Source: Cellvibrionaceae bacterium (GTDB taxonomy: Bacteria > Pseudomonadota > Gammaproteobacteria > Pseudomonadales > Cellvibrionaceae). Taken from it: a DNA stretch of 42,951 nucleotides. The position numbers and the translations under genes were made by a program. Position 1 is the first letter of the stretch. Each line of letters opens with the position of its first letter. A model generated the notes under the pieces. The model did no database searches. It worked only from the letters and a program-made list of their open reading frames with translations, and was not told the origin of the DNA. Below are positions 8,126-17,009 of the stretch, piece after piece. The stretch is taken from positions 1-42,951 of the forward strand of contig JANQJP010000023.1 in the NCBI GenBank assembly GCA_028281575.1, written 5' to 3'.

Positions 8126-8636
8126 TTGCCGGATCTACCCCGTGTATAAAACCGCGCAATTCATCGTCGACAAGCACTAAGTCGTCAGATTCGGCATCCA
8201 GATACACAGTAGCAACGCGCTCACATTTAATTAAGCCGAGCCTTTTCAAATCCGCTTGCTTGCCGCGATAAAAAAAGCACGCGCCAATATAAGCTTCCTC
8301 TGCCATCTCAAAACTCGAAAAGTCCAAATTCAGGCTACTGCTGAGAATATCGATATCCGCTGTGTGCTTTTTTATCTTACGCGAAGACTCAGAGCGATCT
8401 CGCCCCAACCCTTCCTCAATAGCATTTAACCGGGCCTTGACGTCTTGCGCGCCAGATGTCGACCTTATAACAGCCAAAGCATTTAAAAAAACCGTGTCGT
8501 CATCAGCAACTTCGGACGCAGTATAGCGAAATGGAAATAACGCTATACAACCAAAACGATGGCACAGTGCATACACCATTTGAACCGCATTTTGCTCTGG
8601 ATTAAGGCTACTTCCGAGCGATAAATAGTAAAACAT
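8106..8636 (-). CDS. folK: FolK-like hydroxymethyldihydropterin pyrophosphokinase
   Basis: A 176-residue protein resembling HPPK, which transfers pyrophosphate from ATP to 6-hydroxymethyl-7,8-dihydropterin in folate synthesis. Visible features are the N-terminal YLSLGSSLNPEQNA, the FLNALAVI strand (50-57), and the signature EEGLGRDRS (74-82) with HTADIDIL (91-98), whose Asp94 and Asp96 match the Mg-binding pair. The Pro-Arg-Thr usually found before the Asp pair is replaced by KKHTA, so it may be a divergent paralogue rather than the housekeeping FolK. It is a single gene, convergent with the flavoprotein gene and overlapping it by 20 bases. Confidence 0.75.
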   Translation of the reverse strand: MFYYLSLGSSLNPEQNAVQMVYALCHRFGCIALFPFRYTASEVADDDTVFLNALAVIRSTSGAQDVKARLNAIEEGLGRDRSESSRKIKKHTADIDILSSSLNLDFSSFEMAEEAYIGACFFYRGKQADLKRLGLIKCERVATVYLDAESDDLVLVDDELRGFIHGVDPAITKYPY

Positions 8637-8776
8637 GGGACTTGCTTCAAAGTTTTTAAAATATATTTGCTTGAAATCCTAGAAATCCGTGTTCCGGCTT
8701 CCCCTTGGGAGTATCTAGTCTATGCTTGCTAATAGCTACGTTAAATTATAAATGATGGACTGAGTTGAGGAACATC

Positions 8777-9166
8777 ATGGCTGATAAATCCTGGATGTTA
8801 AACCCTAAAGCCATACGTCACGCAAATGAATGTATACGTATTATTAAAGAAAAAAAAGGCGTTCGCTTAAAGCTTTCCCAACCGGACTTTTTGCAACAAC
8901 TGCACCAGTACGTTGAGATTATTGGGTCACGCAAATTAGGGGATTCATACGCCGGGCTGCTCAGCATGGCCGGCGTCGGTAATGTGTTGCGAAACCTCGA
9001 AGCGGAACCCGCCCAGGCTGTTGTCGCTCAGCCTATGGCTGTCGGCGCTGAGACAGTAGCGCAATTCCCTGACGAGACTGTTCACGTAGGTGGCAAAGAC
9101 TACCCACGCTATCGCAATGGTCGTGAGTTTAAAGGCTTATATCGCGGAATTCCCCGTTATCTTTAA
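8777..9166 (+). CDS. Hypothetical protein
   Basis: A 129-residue protein that I do not recognise. I chose ATG 8777 (MADKSWMLNPKAI) because TGAGGA at 8766-8771 sits just upstream; an in-frame TTG at 8765 overlaps that ribosome binding site. The N-terminal half is basic and helical (ECIRIIKEKKGVRLKLS, then a QLHQYVEIIGSRKLGDSYA segment). The middle is an Ala/Val/Gln-rich linker, and the C-terminus is a short module with Tyr/Arg/Gly residues (DYPRYRNGREFKGLYRGIPR), also seen at the ends of some small bacterial DNA- or RNA-associated proteins. No signal peptide or membrane segment. It precedes galM but is separated from it by 154 bases. Confidence 0.7.
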   Translation: MADKSWMLNPKAIRHANECIRIIKEKKGVRLKLSQPDFLQQLHQYVEIIGSRKLGDSYAGLLSMAGVGNVLRNLEAEPAQAVVAQPMAVGAETVAQFPDETVHVGGKDYPRYRNGREFKGLYRGIPRYL

Positions 9167-9320
9167 ACATCTGAACACGCTGCATCAATTGCCACTGCAC
9201 TTGGAACGAATTTTCGATTTTTTCGCATATATCGGGCCCGCCCAGAAGAAACGGCATTTAAAATTCCTTATAATGCTCCGCTCATCACTGTCTGTTTTAT
9301 TCCCCTGATCGAGGCTTGCT

Positions 9321-10379
9321 ATGGCCAACTCTGCTCCCACAAGCATTAAACAACGAGCGTTTGGCAAATTAGCCAGTGGCAAAGAAGCGACGCTATACAC
9401 CTTGAGCAACAGTAATGGCGTCCAAGTCGACGTTTGCGATTATGGTGCAACACTGGTCGCTCTGCGCTGTCCCGACCGAGAGGGTAATATCGGAAATATC
9501 GTGCTCGGTTTTCATTCGATAGAGGCCTATCTCGAGAGTGACGCCTATCTTGGCGCGACGGTGGGCCGCTTCGCCAATCGTATCGCCGATGGTAAATTTG
9601 AGCTCAAAGAGAAACAGTATTCTCTCGATATAAACGGCACACCAAACCATATTCACGGCGGCGTAGACGGCTTTGACAAACGCATGTGGCATGCAAACGT
9701 TCTGAGCCAGGAAGCATCCGCTATTCGTTTCAGTTTGTTCAGCCCGGATGGCGATCAAGGTTATCCGGGTAATCTTTCAATGCACTGTGTCTATCGGCTT
9801 GAGAACGACAACCGCCTGACAATCGCCTTTGATGCCACATGCGATCAATCGACCCCTATCAGTATTACCAACCACAGCTACTTTAATCTCGCAGGATCAG
9901 CCAGCGTTCTCGACCACTGGCTCACGCTTGACGCCGATTTCTATACACCGATGAATCAGCAGCAAATCCCTACCGGAGAAATCGCTCCGGTTGCCGACAC
10001 ACCGTTTGACTTTAGAAGCGCGCATCAAATCGGTGAACGCATTAACGATAACCACGAACAACTTAAAATTACTTCTGGTTACGACCAGAATTTCATAACA
10101 AAAGCACAGCAACACGGCGGCGTTGTCCACGCAGCAAAATTACGCGACGAACCGAGCGGCCGCCAATTGGACATTTTTACCGACGCCCCGGCCATGCAAG
10201 TCTATACAGCGAATTTTCTCGAAGGCGCGCCACAACTCAACCTTGTGCGTCATTCATCGATCTGTATTGAACCGCAGAACTTTCCCGACGCACCCAACAA
10301 CAACGCGTTTCCAAGCTGCATATTGCATCCGGGCGAAACTTACAAAAACACCATCGTATTCGCGATTAGTGCCGATTAA
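9321..10379 (+). CDS. galM: Aldose 1-epimerase (galactose mutarotase)
   Basis: A 352-residue protein of normal family length. GalM interconverts alpha and beta anomers of galactose, glucose and related sugars in the cytoplasm. Diagnostic motifs are NHIHGG (109-114), the catalytic-acid region TNHSYFNLAG with His185, and IEPQNFPDAPNN with the catalytic base Glu317. No signal peptide is present. It is transcribed alone, with no leloir-pathway neighbours in the window; the next gene starts 126 bases downstream. In a polysaccharide-degrading bacterium it would handle sugars released by secreted enzymes. Confidence 0.95.
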   Translation: MANSAPTSIKQRAFGKLASGKEATLYTLSNSNGVQVDVCDYGATLVALRCPDREGNIGNIVLGFHSIEAYLESDAYLGATVGRFANRIADGKFELKEKQYSLDINGTPNHIHGGVDGFDKRMWHANVLSQEASAIRFSLFSPDGDQGYPGNLSMHCVYRLENDNRLTIAFDATCDQSTPISITNHSYFNLAGSASVLDHWLTLDADFYTPMNQQQIPTGEIAPVADTPFDFRSAHQIGERINDNHEQLKITSGYDQNFITKAQQHGGVVHAAKLRDEPSGRQLDIFTDAPAMQVYTANFLEGAPQLNLVRHSSICIEPQNFPDAPNNNAFPSCILHPGETYKNTIVFAISAD

Positions 10380-10505
10380 AACCCGGCGCTTTTTCGCACC
10401 CGCCTGAAACTCAACACACCACATCCGAAGCGCGCACCGCTGCGTACAAGAAATTATTGCACAGGCGTTAAGCGCGCTTTTCCGAAGCTATCCTGAGACT
10501 CTGCA

Positions 10506-11216
10506 ATGAGAAATGTTTTAGTTTTTGGCGGTAGCGGCGGCATAGGCCGAGCCCTGACTTGGCAAATTTTGGACGACCATCCTGATGTCTTGGTCACGGC
10601 GACATATTTCAAGCACAAACCAAATTTTACTCACACCAGATTGCGCTGGCGCCCCTTCGATGTGCGCATTGAAGAAAACTACATCGATCTTGCCAATCGC
10701 TTTGAAGAAATAGACGGCATTCTGAATTGCGTCGGCTTCTTGCATGAACCCGAACACATGCCGGAAAAATCCATTCGGCAGTTTTCACCTGATTTTTTCT
10801 ACAAAAACCTCAGCATCAATACGTTACCAACAATACTGATAGCAAAACACTTTGGTGCCACACTTAAACACAGTAGAAATACAATATTCGCGACAATATC
10901 TGCCAAAGTAGGCAGTATCGAGGACAACCGCTTAGGTGGTTGGGTAAGCTACAGGGCGAGCAAAGCCGCATTAAATATGGCGCTGAAAACCCTGGCTATC
11001 GAGTGGCGGCGCAGCCATAAAAATGTCTGCGTGGCTGCACTTCACCCCGGCACAACGGCAACCGGCCTGTCGGAGCCTTTCCAAAATAACGTGCCACTCA
11101 ACAAACTATTTCCCCCCGAACAAAGCGCCAACTATCTGTGGCAATTGATTAAAGCACTTAAACCCGAAGACAGCGGCCGCTTTTGGAGTTGGGACGGGGC
11201 CGAACTTCCCTGGTAG
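10506..11216 (+). CDS. SDR-family oxidoreductase (CsgA/C-factor-like)
   Basis: A 236-residue short-chain dehydrogenase. The cofactor motif GGSGGIG is at 8-14, the catalytic Ser at about 132 (ISAKVGSI), and the YxxxK pair is Tyr149 and Lys153 (VSYRASKAALNM). The usual NNAG motif is NCVG here, as in the C-factor-like subgroup. HPGTTATGLSEPF is typical of that subgroup, in which an N-terminal Rossmann domain is followed by a short variable end. It is soluble and its substrate is not predictable. A 197-base gap holding the next operon's promoter follows it. Confidence 0.9.
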   Translation: MRNVLVFGGSGGIGRALTWQILDDHPDVLVTATYFKHKPNFTHTRLRWRPFDVRIEENYIDLANRFEEIDGILNCVGFLHEPEHMPEKSIRQFSPDFFYKNLSINTLPTILIAKHFGATLKHSRNTIFATISAKVGSIEDNRLGGWVSYRASKAALNMALKTLAIEWRRSHKNVCVAALHPGTTATGLSEPFQNNVPLNKLFPPEQSANYLWQLIKALKPEDSGRFWSWDGAELPW

Positions 11217-11300
11217 AAAAGCAAATATCTAAATCCCACAAACCTATCAAAACAACTTTGTTTAATATCGTTTGCAAATTGCAGGCGCGGTAAAAAATGC

Positions 11301-11330
11301 TTGCAATGTGAACAGTAGTCACATTAATAT
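11301..11330 (+). promoter_or_regulatory. Promoter with dyad operator in the spacer, upstream of the RND operon
   Basis: A TTGCAA -35-like element (11301-11306) and a TAATAT -10-like element (11325-11330), 18 bases apart, enclose a dyad with perfect 7-base arms AATGTGA and TCACATT (11305-11325, 7-base centre). The TGTGA and TCACA halves resemble a CRP site, but the centre has 7 bases rather than 6. Because the operon ends with a TetR gene, a TetR operator occluding the promoter is the likelier reading. Confidence 0.5.
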
Positions 11331-11413
11331 AAACACCGTTCATATATGCTGTTTCACAATTCGCTGCTATTTCCCGGTCCACCTAAGACCAACAGAGCTT
11401 AAGGAGAAGATCC

Positions 11414-13771
11414 ATGAGTCAATTTACTCAGGCATGGTCAGGCACGGTTGTCCAATACCGCTGGTGGGTCATTGCCGCCACTCTGATCCTGATGGCCCTG
11501 GCACCATTGTCTTTGCACCGCCTGTATTACGATAACGCCAACGAATCCTACTTTTTAGACAACGATCCAAATCTTATCGCGTTTGACAATCTGCTCGAAC
11601 ATTTTGGTGATACCGAATACCTGGTGATTGGTATTGAGGCTCGCGCAGGCGACCGGGACGTCTTCCACACCGACACCATCACAATGATCGACGAAATTAC
11701 CCAATTTCTCGAAGCGCACGAACACGTGACCCAGGTGCGATCGCTGAGCAAATACCAATACACTCACGACGACGGTGGTTTGCTCGCAACCGATGACTTG
11801 TTCGAATACATAGATGAGCTTGAATCAGACCCGAGCCAACTCGAAGCCGCGCGGAAAATCATGTCTGGTGAAAGACTGGCGCTGGACACCTTAATTACAC
11901 CCGACTTCCAACATACTCGCATTGCTGCGCGCGTGGAGCACATAAAAAACGAGAGCTACCACGACGTCGCACTGGTTAGTGACTTGAGAAATTTCATAGA
12001 TAAAAGTGCTTACACGGACCGGGGTTTTCATTTACGCCTGTCGGGTACACCGTTTGTTAACGAACGTTTTGAAACGATTACAAAAAACGATTTGGCCATA
12101 CTCAACCCTGCAATGGGCCTCATTATGATGCTGATTCTACTGGTCGTATTCCGTTCACTTTTTGCAATGGCCATTCCACTTATCGTGATTATTTCCACAC
12201 TATTTTTTCTAAAATCCGTGCAGGCGATTATCGGGTTTCCAAACACCGCCGTAAATTCAGCTTTGACGCCCACCATGATTATTTTAAGCATGGGCGCATG
12301 CATTCACGTCATGGTGGAATTTTTCCAGGCCCGACGCGAGGGCGCTTCCCCAAAAGATGCAGCAAAAAAAAGCACCAGTGATTTGTTCTACGCTATTTTG
12401 TTTACCAGCCTGACCACCGCATTTGGCTTTATTGCATTATCGGTCACCGAACTAAGGCCGGTACGCGAATTTGCAGTACTCGCCGCAATTGGGCCAATGA
12501 TTATTTTTTTAATGGCTACAACGACTTTACCGGCAGTACTCAGCTTTATACCTTGGCTGCCGCGCGGCAGAAAACAAACTCAGGGGCAGGCCTTTGATCG
12601 GTTTTTATCTGAGACATTGACACGTTTTACCTACCAAAACCGTTCGATAATCGGCGTGGTTGGCATACTTGTGACCGTATTTAGTCTGTATAGCATTCAA
12701 CATATCAAAGTAGACTCAAACGTCATCAATTATTTCAAAAAACATAGTCACGTCACCCAAGATCTTCTCTACTTCAACGACCATTTTAAAGGCGTATCAA
12801 ACCTTGAAGTCATTGTTGATACCGGTGAAGAGGGTGGCGTAAAAAACCCAAATTTACTCAAACGAGTAGAAGCTTTACAAGCGTGGCTGGAAACTTTCGA
12901 AGAAACGGGTAACGCAACGTCCGTGCTCGACTTCTACAAACAGATAAGTCAATCATTACACGGCAACAATGAAGCTTATTTTAAGCTCCCGAATTCCCGG
13001 CAAATGGCAGCACAATTTCTCTTATTATATGAAAACACCGGACCGGATGAAGACCTGAGTGACTTAAAGGACTTTAACGAACAGTACTTGAGAATATCAG
13101 TGCCAATGATAAATATGGATGAGACAGATACAACACGTCTGCTTAACAAAATATACCGTGTAATCGATACGGATTTCTCCGATTTAAATATTGAGCTTAC
13201 CGGATCATTGACCATGAATAATGCCCAAAATTTTTATACCAATAACGGCATGTTTCAGTCTTTCGGTATAGCAATACTGGTCATTGGTATCAGTTTTCTC
13301 TTTTTATTTAAATCACTCAAACACGGCGTCATTGCTTTGATACCCAGCGTAGTACCCGTCATCCTCACCGGCGGTTTGGTATCTTACGCCGGAATCGCAC
13401 TCGACTTAGGCACCATGATAGTCGGCGCCATGACGATAGGCATTGCTGTTGATGACTCAATTCATGTGATGAGTCGCTATCGGCTAATGCGTCGCCGCGG
13501 CGACAGCACACACAATGCCATAAAATACGCACTGCGTTCATCAGGAAGAGCTGTAGTCCTCACCTCAGTGATATTAATAACCGGCTTTAGCGTTATGCTG
13601 GCTGGCAACTTTATGCCATTTATTTATCTTGGTCTGTTTTCCGCTGTCATTATGAGCCTCGCACTGCTTGGCGACCTTATCTTTATGCCAGCACTGCTCT
13701 ACCTGGTCGATGGCGAGCCGGAGCAAACCGATACCAATTCCACTATCGAAGGAGTGACAGAAAATGTTTAA
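11414..13771 (+). CDS. MMPL/RND-family inner-membrane exporter
   Basis: A 785-residue protein with the two-fold RND layout: a first membrane segment at about residues 16-36, a periplasmic domain to about 220, a bundle of membrane segments at 225-395, a second segment near 415-435, a second periplasmic domain, and a second bundle from about 615 to 770. The second half carries GIAVDDSIHVMSRYR, the acidic pair thought to carry protons in this family. The equivalent spot in the first half reads GACIHVMVEF, without the acids. MMPL/HpnN-like members move lipids or other hydrophobic cargo. AAGGAG at 11400-11405 is a good ribosome binding site. Downstream genes for a LolA-like protein and a barrel suggest transfer of a lipid-like cargo across the envelope. 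Confidence 0.9.
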   Translation: MSQFTQAWSGTVVQYRWWVIAATLILMALAPLSLHRLYYDNANESYFLDNDPNLIAFDNLLEHFGDTEYLVIGIEARAGDRDVFHTDTITMIDEITQFLEAHEHVTQVRSLSKYQYTHDDGGLLATDDLFEYIDELESDPSQLEAARKIMSGERLALDTLITPDFQHTRIAARVEHIKNESYHDVALVSDLRNFIDKSAYTDRGFHLRLSGTPFVNERFETITKNDLAILNPAMGLIMMLILLVVFRSLFAMAIPLIVIISTLFFLKSVQAIIGFPNTAVNSALTPTMIILSMGACIHVMVEFFQARREGASPKDAAKKSTSDLFYAILFTSLTTAFGFIALSVTELRPVREFAVLAAIGPMIIFLMATTTLPAVLSFIPWLPRGRKQTQGQAFDRFLSETLTRFTYQNRSIIGVVGILVTVFSLYSIQHIKVDSNVINYFKKHSHVTQDLLYFNDHFKGVSNLEVIVDTGEEGGVKNPNLLKRVEALQAWLETFEETGNATSVLDFYKQISQSLHGNNEAYFKLPNSRQMAAQFLLLYENTGPDEDLSDLKDFNEQYLRISVPMINMDETDTTRLLNKIYRVIDTDFSDLNIELTGSLTMNNAQNFYTNNGMFQSFGIAILVIGISFLFLFKSLKHGVIALIPSVVPVILTGGLVSYAGIALDLGTMIVGAMTIGIAVDDSIHVMSRYRLMRRRGDSTHNAIKYALRSSGRAVVLTSVILITGFSVMLAGNFMPFIYLGLFSAVIMSLALLGDLIFMPALLYLVDGEPEQTDTNSTIEGVTENV

Positions 13772-14570
13772 ACCGATTTTTGAAAAGCTATTGGCAAGCG
13801 TATCAATAACATTATTTTTTTCGACACCCTCGCTTGCACTAACCGCAGCAGAAGTAATGAAATTAAATGACGACCGTTATACCGGAGATACCCAAATATC
13901 GACAAGCAGCCTCACGCTTATTGACAAACGCGGACGTGAACGTGTGCGTGAATTAAAGCTTTTTGGTATCGAAAAATCAGACGTAGAAAAATCGCTTATC
14001 TTTTTTGAAAGCCCCTCGGATGTCAACGGTACAGCCTATATGTCCCACGATTGGGAAGACAGTGCACGCGAAGACGACTCTTGGCTTTATCTTCCCGCAC
14101 TACAGGCAATTAAGCGCGTGGCAGCATCGGAGGAATCTGGCGCTTTCATGGGCAGTGATTTTAGTTACGCAGATATCAACGGACTGGACTACGAAGACTT
14201 TGAGTACAGCATGGTGAAGGAAAGCGAAACCGTGGACGGTGCAGATTGCTGGGTGATCAAATCTTTACCAAAAGACGAAACCATTGTTAAAAAAACGGGT
14301 TATACAGAGGCAACGACCTGGGTGCGCAAAGATAACTACGTCGCCGTTCAATCAATCATACACGTTAAAAAGGCCAAACGTATAAAATATTTTTCAGTAA
14401 AAGATCTACAAAACATTCAAGGAATTTGGACACCGATGACCTTACAAATGGTCACGACTCGCAACGGGAAAAAAGAACACGCAAGTGTTTTTAAACTCAA
14501 CGAAATTCGCTACAACCAGGACGTTGACGAAAGAATGTTTGACACTCAAGCCATGCAGAGAGGGCTTTAA
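13764..14570 (+). CDS. LolA-like outer-membrane lipoprotein-sorting protein
   Basis: A 268-residue protein with a signal peptide (VSITLFFSTPSLALTA) and the LolA-like fold seen in proteins annotated as outer membrane lipoprotein-sorting protein. Typical segments are LTLIDKRGRERVRELKLFG, the SWLYLPALQAIKRVA strand with FMGSDFSYADI, and a C-terminal DERMFDTQAM. It differs from true LolA in length and partner and usually sits beside MMPL/RND exporters. The start codon overlaps the end of the exporter gene by 8 bases, indicating translational coupling. Likely a periplasmic carrier that receives a hydrophobic cargo from the exporter. Confidence 0.85.
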   Translation: MFKPIFEKLLASVSITLFFSTPSLALTAAEVMKLNDDRYTGDTQISTSSLTLIDKRGRERVRELKLFGIEKSDVEKSLIFFESPSDVNGTAYMSHDWEDSAREDDSWLYLPALQAIKRVAASEESGAFMGSDFSYADINGLDYEDFEYSMVKESETVDGADCWVIKSLPKDETIVKKTGYTEATTWVRKDNYVAVQSIIHVKKAKRIKYFSVKDLQNIQGIWTPMTLQMVTTRNGKKEHASVFKLNEIRYNQDVDERMFDTQAMQRGL

Positions 14571-15979
14571 TGGTTTATTGGAAGCGTGCGTTACTATTAG
14601 CCGGACAACGCTGTTTTTCTACAGTAACGCTTGACGAAGCTTTGAAAAATTTCTGGTTTCGCTTAGTTAGCATGACCATTTTACTCTGCATGTACTCGTC
14701 AACGGTACTTGCTAACAGCGATTTCTTTAGCAACATCGATGTAAAAACCGGGACTGCAGAGCAGAATCAGGATCGACGCGTTAATTACAAAGGGTTTATT
14801 CAAATAAAAACGAAATATGGCATAGCAACTCCCGACCAACGCTTCGCGTTTGACCGCGATGCAGCAGGGCTGAGCCAACTTCAGGCAGATCTTTTTTTTG
14901 AAAGCGACACCGATATTAATGATCAACTCAGCTTTCGCCTGAGCGGCAAAGCCGAATTCGACTTTATCGAATGGGATCGCGGCCGGCGAAAAGAGAATAT
15001 TAACCGCGAACGTGTGTTTTTGAGAGACGCATTTTTAGATGCAACATTTGGCAACGGTCACTGGATACGCGCCGGACATCAGCTGTTTGCCTGGGGCGAA
15101 TCAGAGGCACTTACGATTACTGATGTACTTGCACCCACTGATCAACGCGAATTTGGCCAGGCAGAACTCCTGGACATACGTGAACAAATACCTGCAATTT
15201 TATATTCGTTTCCAATTGGCAATGCGAAACTTTCTTTGGTCGGTACATGGGACGCTGGCCACAATCGCTACGCGGATAGCGAAGAAGAGTTTTATCCCTA
15301 TATTTCGCTCGTAGGAACAGGTGTCACACTGCGAGAAAAAGCTCCCGATAAGCTCTGGGAAATCGCGATTAAATTCGACAAACAGTTTAACGGCGGCGAT
15401 ATCAGCCTAGTCGCTACAGACATTAATGATAATGATTTTGTCATTGTTTCAAAATCAACTGACACAGCTACTTTTAACCTTGAACAAAAGCGTTTACAAG
15501 TATTGGGCGCAAGTGCTAATCGCGTTTGGAATAGTTTTTTATTTAATGGAGAAGCTGCAATTTACCGTGGACAGGCCTCCACTGGCGATAATGGCGAAAT
15601 CTTTTTGGATAACCAGTTTCGTGCGAGTTTTGGCATTGAATACAGCGGTATAAACGACTGGATTTTTAGTTACGAGATCAACACCATTCAATCGCTGGAA
15701 TCCGATATCACTAACGATGGACAGGCCAGACGTTCATTCGGGTCCGTTGTTCATCTACAGAATACAGCGTTAAATGAACGTATTCGCCAACATCTTTGGT
15801 ATTTTGACCTGGTCCAGGATAATGGCTCAATTCTGCGCTGGAACCTCGACTACGACTGGGATGACAACTGGTCTTTTGGCGCTGCGACCGTTTTTTATAA
15901 AGGCGAAAGCAACGAATCTCAATTGTATCCTTTTCGAAACCACGATACCCTTAACCTGTCTATAAAGTATAGTTACTAG
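14570..15979 (+). CDS. Outer-membrane beta-barrel protein (DUF1302-like)
   Basis: A 469-residue protein whose ATG overlaps the stop of the preceding gene (TAATG). A long basic N-terminal stretch leads into a hydrophobic signal segment (LVSMTILLCMYSSTVLANS). The rest alternates short amphipathic strands ending in aromatic residues and finishes with LNLSIKYSY, the aromatic C-terminus recognised by the Bam machinery. Motifs such as WIRAGHQLFAWGESEALTI and VLAPTDQREF resemble DUF1302 and related porin-like proteins that occur with MMPL exporters and LolA-like proteins. Likely the outer-membrane member of the exporter system; the cargo is unknown. The true start may be an ATG closer to the signal segment (14672). 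Confidence 0.8.
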   Translation: MVYWKRALLLAGQRCFSTVTLDEALKNFWFRLVSMTILLCMYSSTVLANSDFFSNIDVKTGTAEQNQDRRVNYKGFIQIKTKYGIATPDQRFAFDRDAAGLSQLQADLFFESDTDINDQLSFRLSGKAEFDFIEWDRGRRKENINRERVFLRDAFLDATFGNGHWIRAGHQLFAWGESEALTITDVLAPTDQREFGQAELLDIREQIPAILYSFPIGNAKLSLVGTWDAGHNRYADSEEEFYPYISLVGTGVTLREKAPDKLWEIAIKFDKQFNGGDISLVATDINDNDFVIVSKSTDTATFNLEQKRLQVLGASANRVWNSFLFNGEAAIYRGQASTGDNGEIFLDNQFRASFGIEYSGINDWIFSYEINTIQSLESDITNDGQARRSFGSVVHLQNTALNERIRQHLWYFDLVQDNGSILRWNLDYDWDDNWSFGAATVFYKGESNESQLYPFRNHDTLNLSIKYSY

Positions 15980-15980
15980 T

Positions 15981-16643
15981 GTGAAAACAGAGCGCAATTA
16001 CCACCACGGTAATTTGAAAGAAGCACTCACAGAAGGCTTCTTGGAGTTACTGCAAACAACACCAATCGATAAACTTTCACTTAGAAAGCTCGCATCTCAT
16101 TTGGGTGTTGCAGCAACAGCTGTATACAACCACTATCAAAGCAAAGACGAACTTCTCGTTAATGTTAAAAAACACTGTCTAATTCATTTTGCAGAATACT
16201 TGGACGAACAAACGCTTTCGATTGATATTCCCGAAGAACGCATTAAACAAATGGGCAAGGCATATTTTCGTTATTCTATTGATCACGCGCAATATTTTGA
16301 TTTTATTATGACAGAGAATGTACCTGAGGAGCTCGTCACCGAGGACCTTCTTGATGCATCAATGCGCGCCGAACGTGCGCTTCGCCAAGCGGTTATTTTG
16401 TTATTGGAGCATCACGACATACCGACAACACAATACAACGAAGGCTTGGGAGCTTTTGCATGTTGGTCCGTCGCACATGGAATATCAGCACTTTCAGCCA
16501 AGCGTGTAAACCATGCAGCCTGCGCTTCCGGCCGCTGGCCACCCGACTTTATGCTAGGAAACAAGGAACAGGTCGATGCTTGCTTCGATGCAATGACAGG
16601 TGTATTAATTGCGGGTATATTGAACACCGCTCGTCGCGATTGA
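15981..16643 (+). CDS. TetR-family transcriptional regulator
   Basis: A 220-residue protein. The N-terminal helix-turn-helix reads NYHHGNLKEALTEGFLELL then KLSLRKLASHLGVAATAVYNHY with the expected DNA-contact helix, followed by a helical ligand-binding domain with a WxVAHG segment (CWSVAHGISAL). The GTG start at 15981 lies one base after the barrel stop codon, so it is the last gene of the exporter operon. TetR proteins in this position usually repress their own operon until a hydrophobic ligand binds. The dyad at 11305-11325 is the obvious candidate operator. Confidence 0.9.
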   Translation: MKTERNYHHGNLKEALTEGFLELLQTTPIDKLSLRKLASHLGVAATAVYNHYQSKDELLVNVKKHCLIHFAEYLDEQTLSIDIPEERIKQMGKAYFRYSIDHAQYFDFIMTENVPEELVTEDLLDASMRAERALRQAVILLLEHHDIPTTQYNEGLGAFACWSVAHGISALSAKRVNHAACASGRWPPDFMLGNKEQVDACFDAMTGVLIAGILNTARRD

Positions 16644-16841
16644 GGCGCCTTTAATCGCAGTTTTGTCATTTATTAGTATTTTTGACAAATTTTTAGCGTT
16701 TCATGGCATTAGAGTCTATGGTTATTGAGCTTATATGTTCTATTAATTATTAACGCTGATTGGCACAACCTCGCTATAATTAATAAACACTTGTTGAATG
16801 TAGTTAGTGTGTTATAGGCCATTAAGATGTGCGGGAAAGAT

Positions 16842-16994
16842 ATGAGTGATTCTCCTTTCATAATTGCCCAACTCGAAGAAGCCCTGGAGGAGCGTCAATG
16901 CTCTGATAGGCGCAAAAGCGACGAGGGTTCTAATCCAAAAACCGGTGTTGATCGTCGACATGGCGACCGCAGAGATACCGAAGCGGAAAAGTAA
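16842..16994 (+). CDS. Small DRR-motif protein
   Basis: A short open frame of 50 codons (55 from ATG 16827). I prefer ATG 16842 because GGGA at 16833-16836 is well placed before it. The product starts MSDSPFIIAQLEEALEERQ, a likely helix, followed by three D-R-R units (CSDRRKSDE, GVDRRHGDRRDT) and an acidic tail. DRR repeats of this kind occur as short tails or linkers in bacterial signalling proteins, but no family is recognised. TATAAT at 16775-16780 could be a -10 element, with no good -35. The whole 16644-17009 gap shows nothing else convincing. Confidence 0.45.
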   Translation: MSDSPFIIAQLEEALEERQCSDRRKSDEGSNPKTGVDRRHGDRRDTEAEK

Positions 16995-17009
16995 AACACT
17001 ATTATTATA

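Noticed and set aside
11305-11325. CRP binding site
   Set aside because: The halves TGTGA and TCACA match, but the centre is 7 rather than 6 bases; placement in the promoter spacer and the TetR gene in the operon favour a TetR operator. Not excluded.
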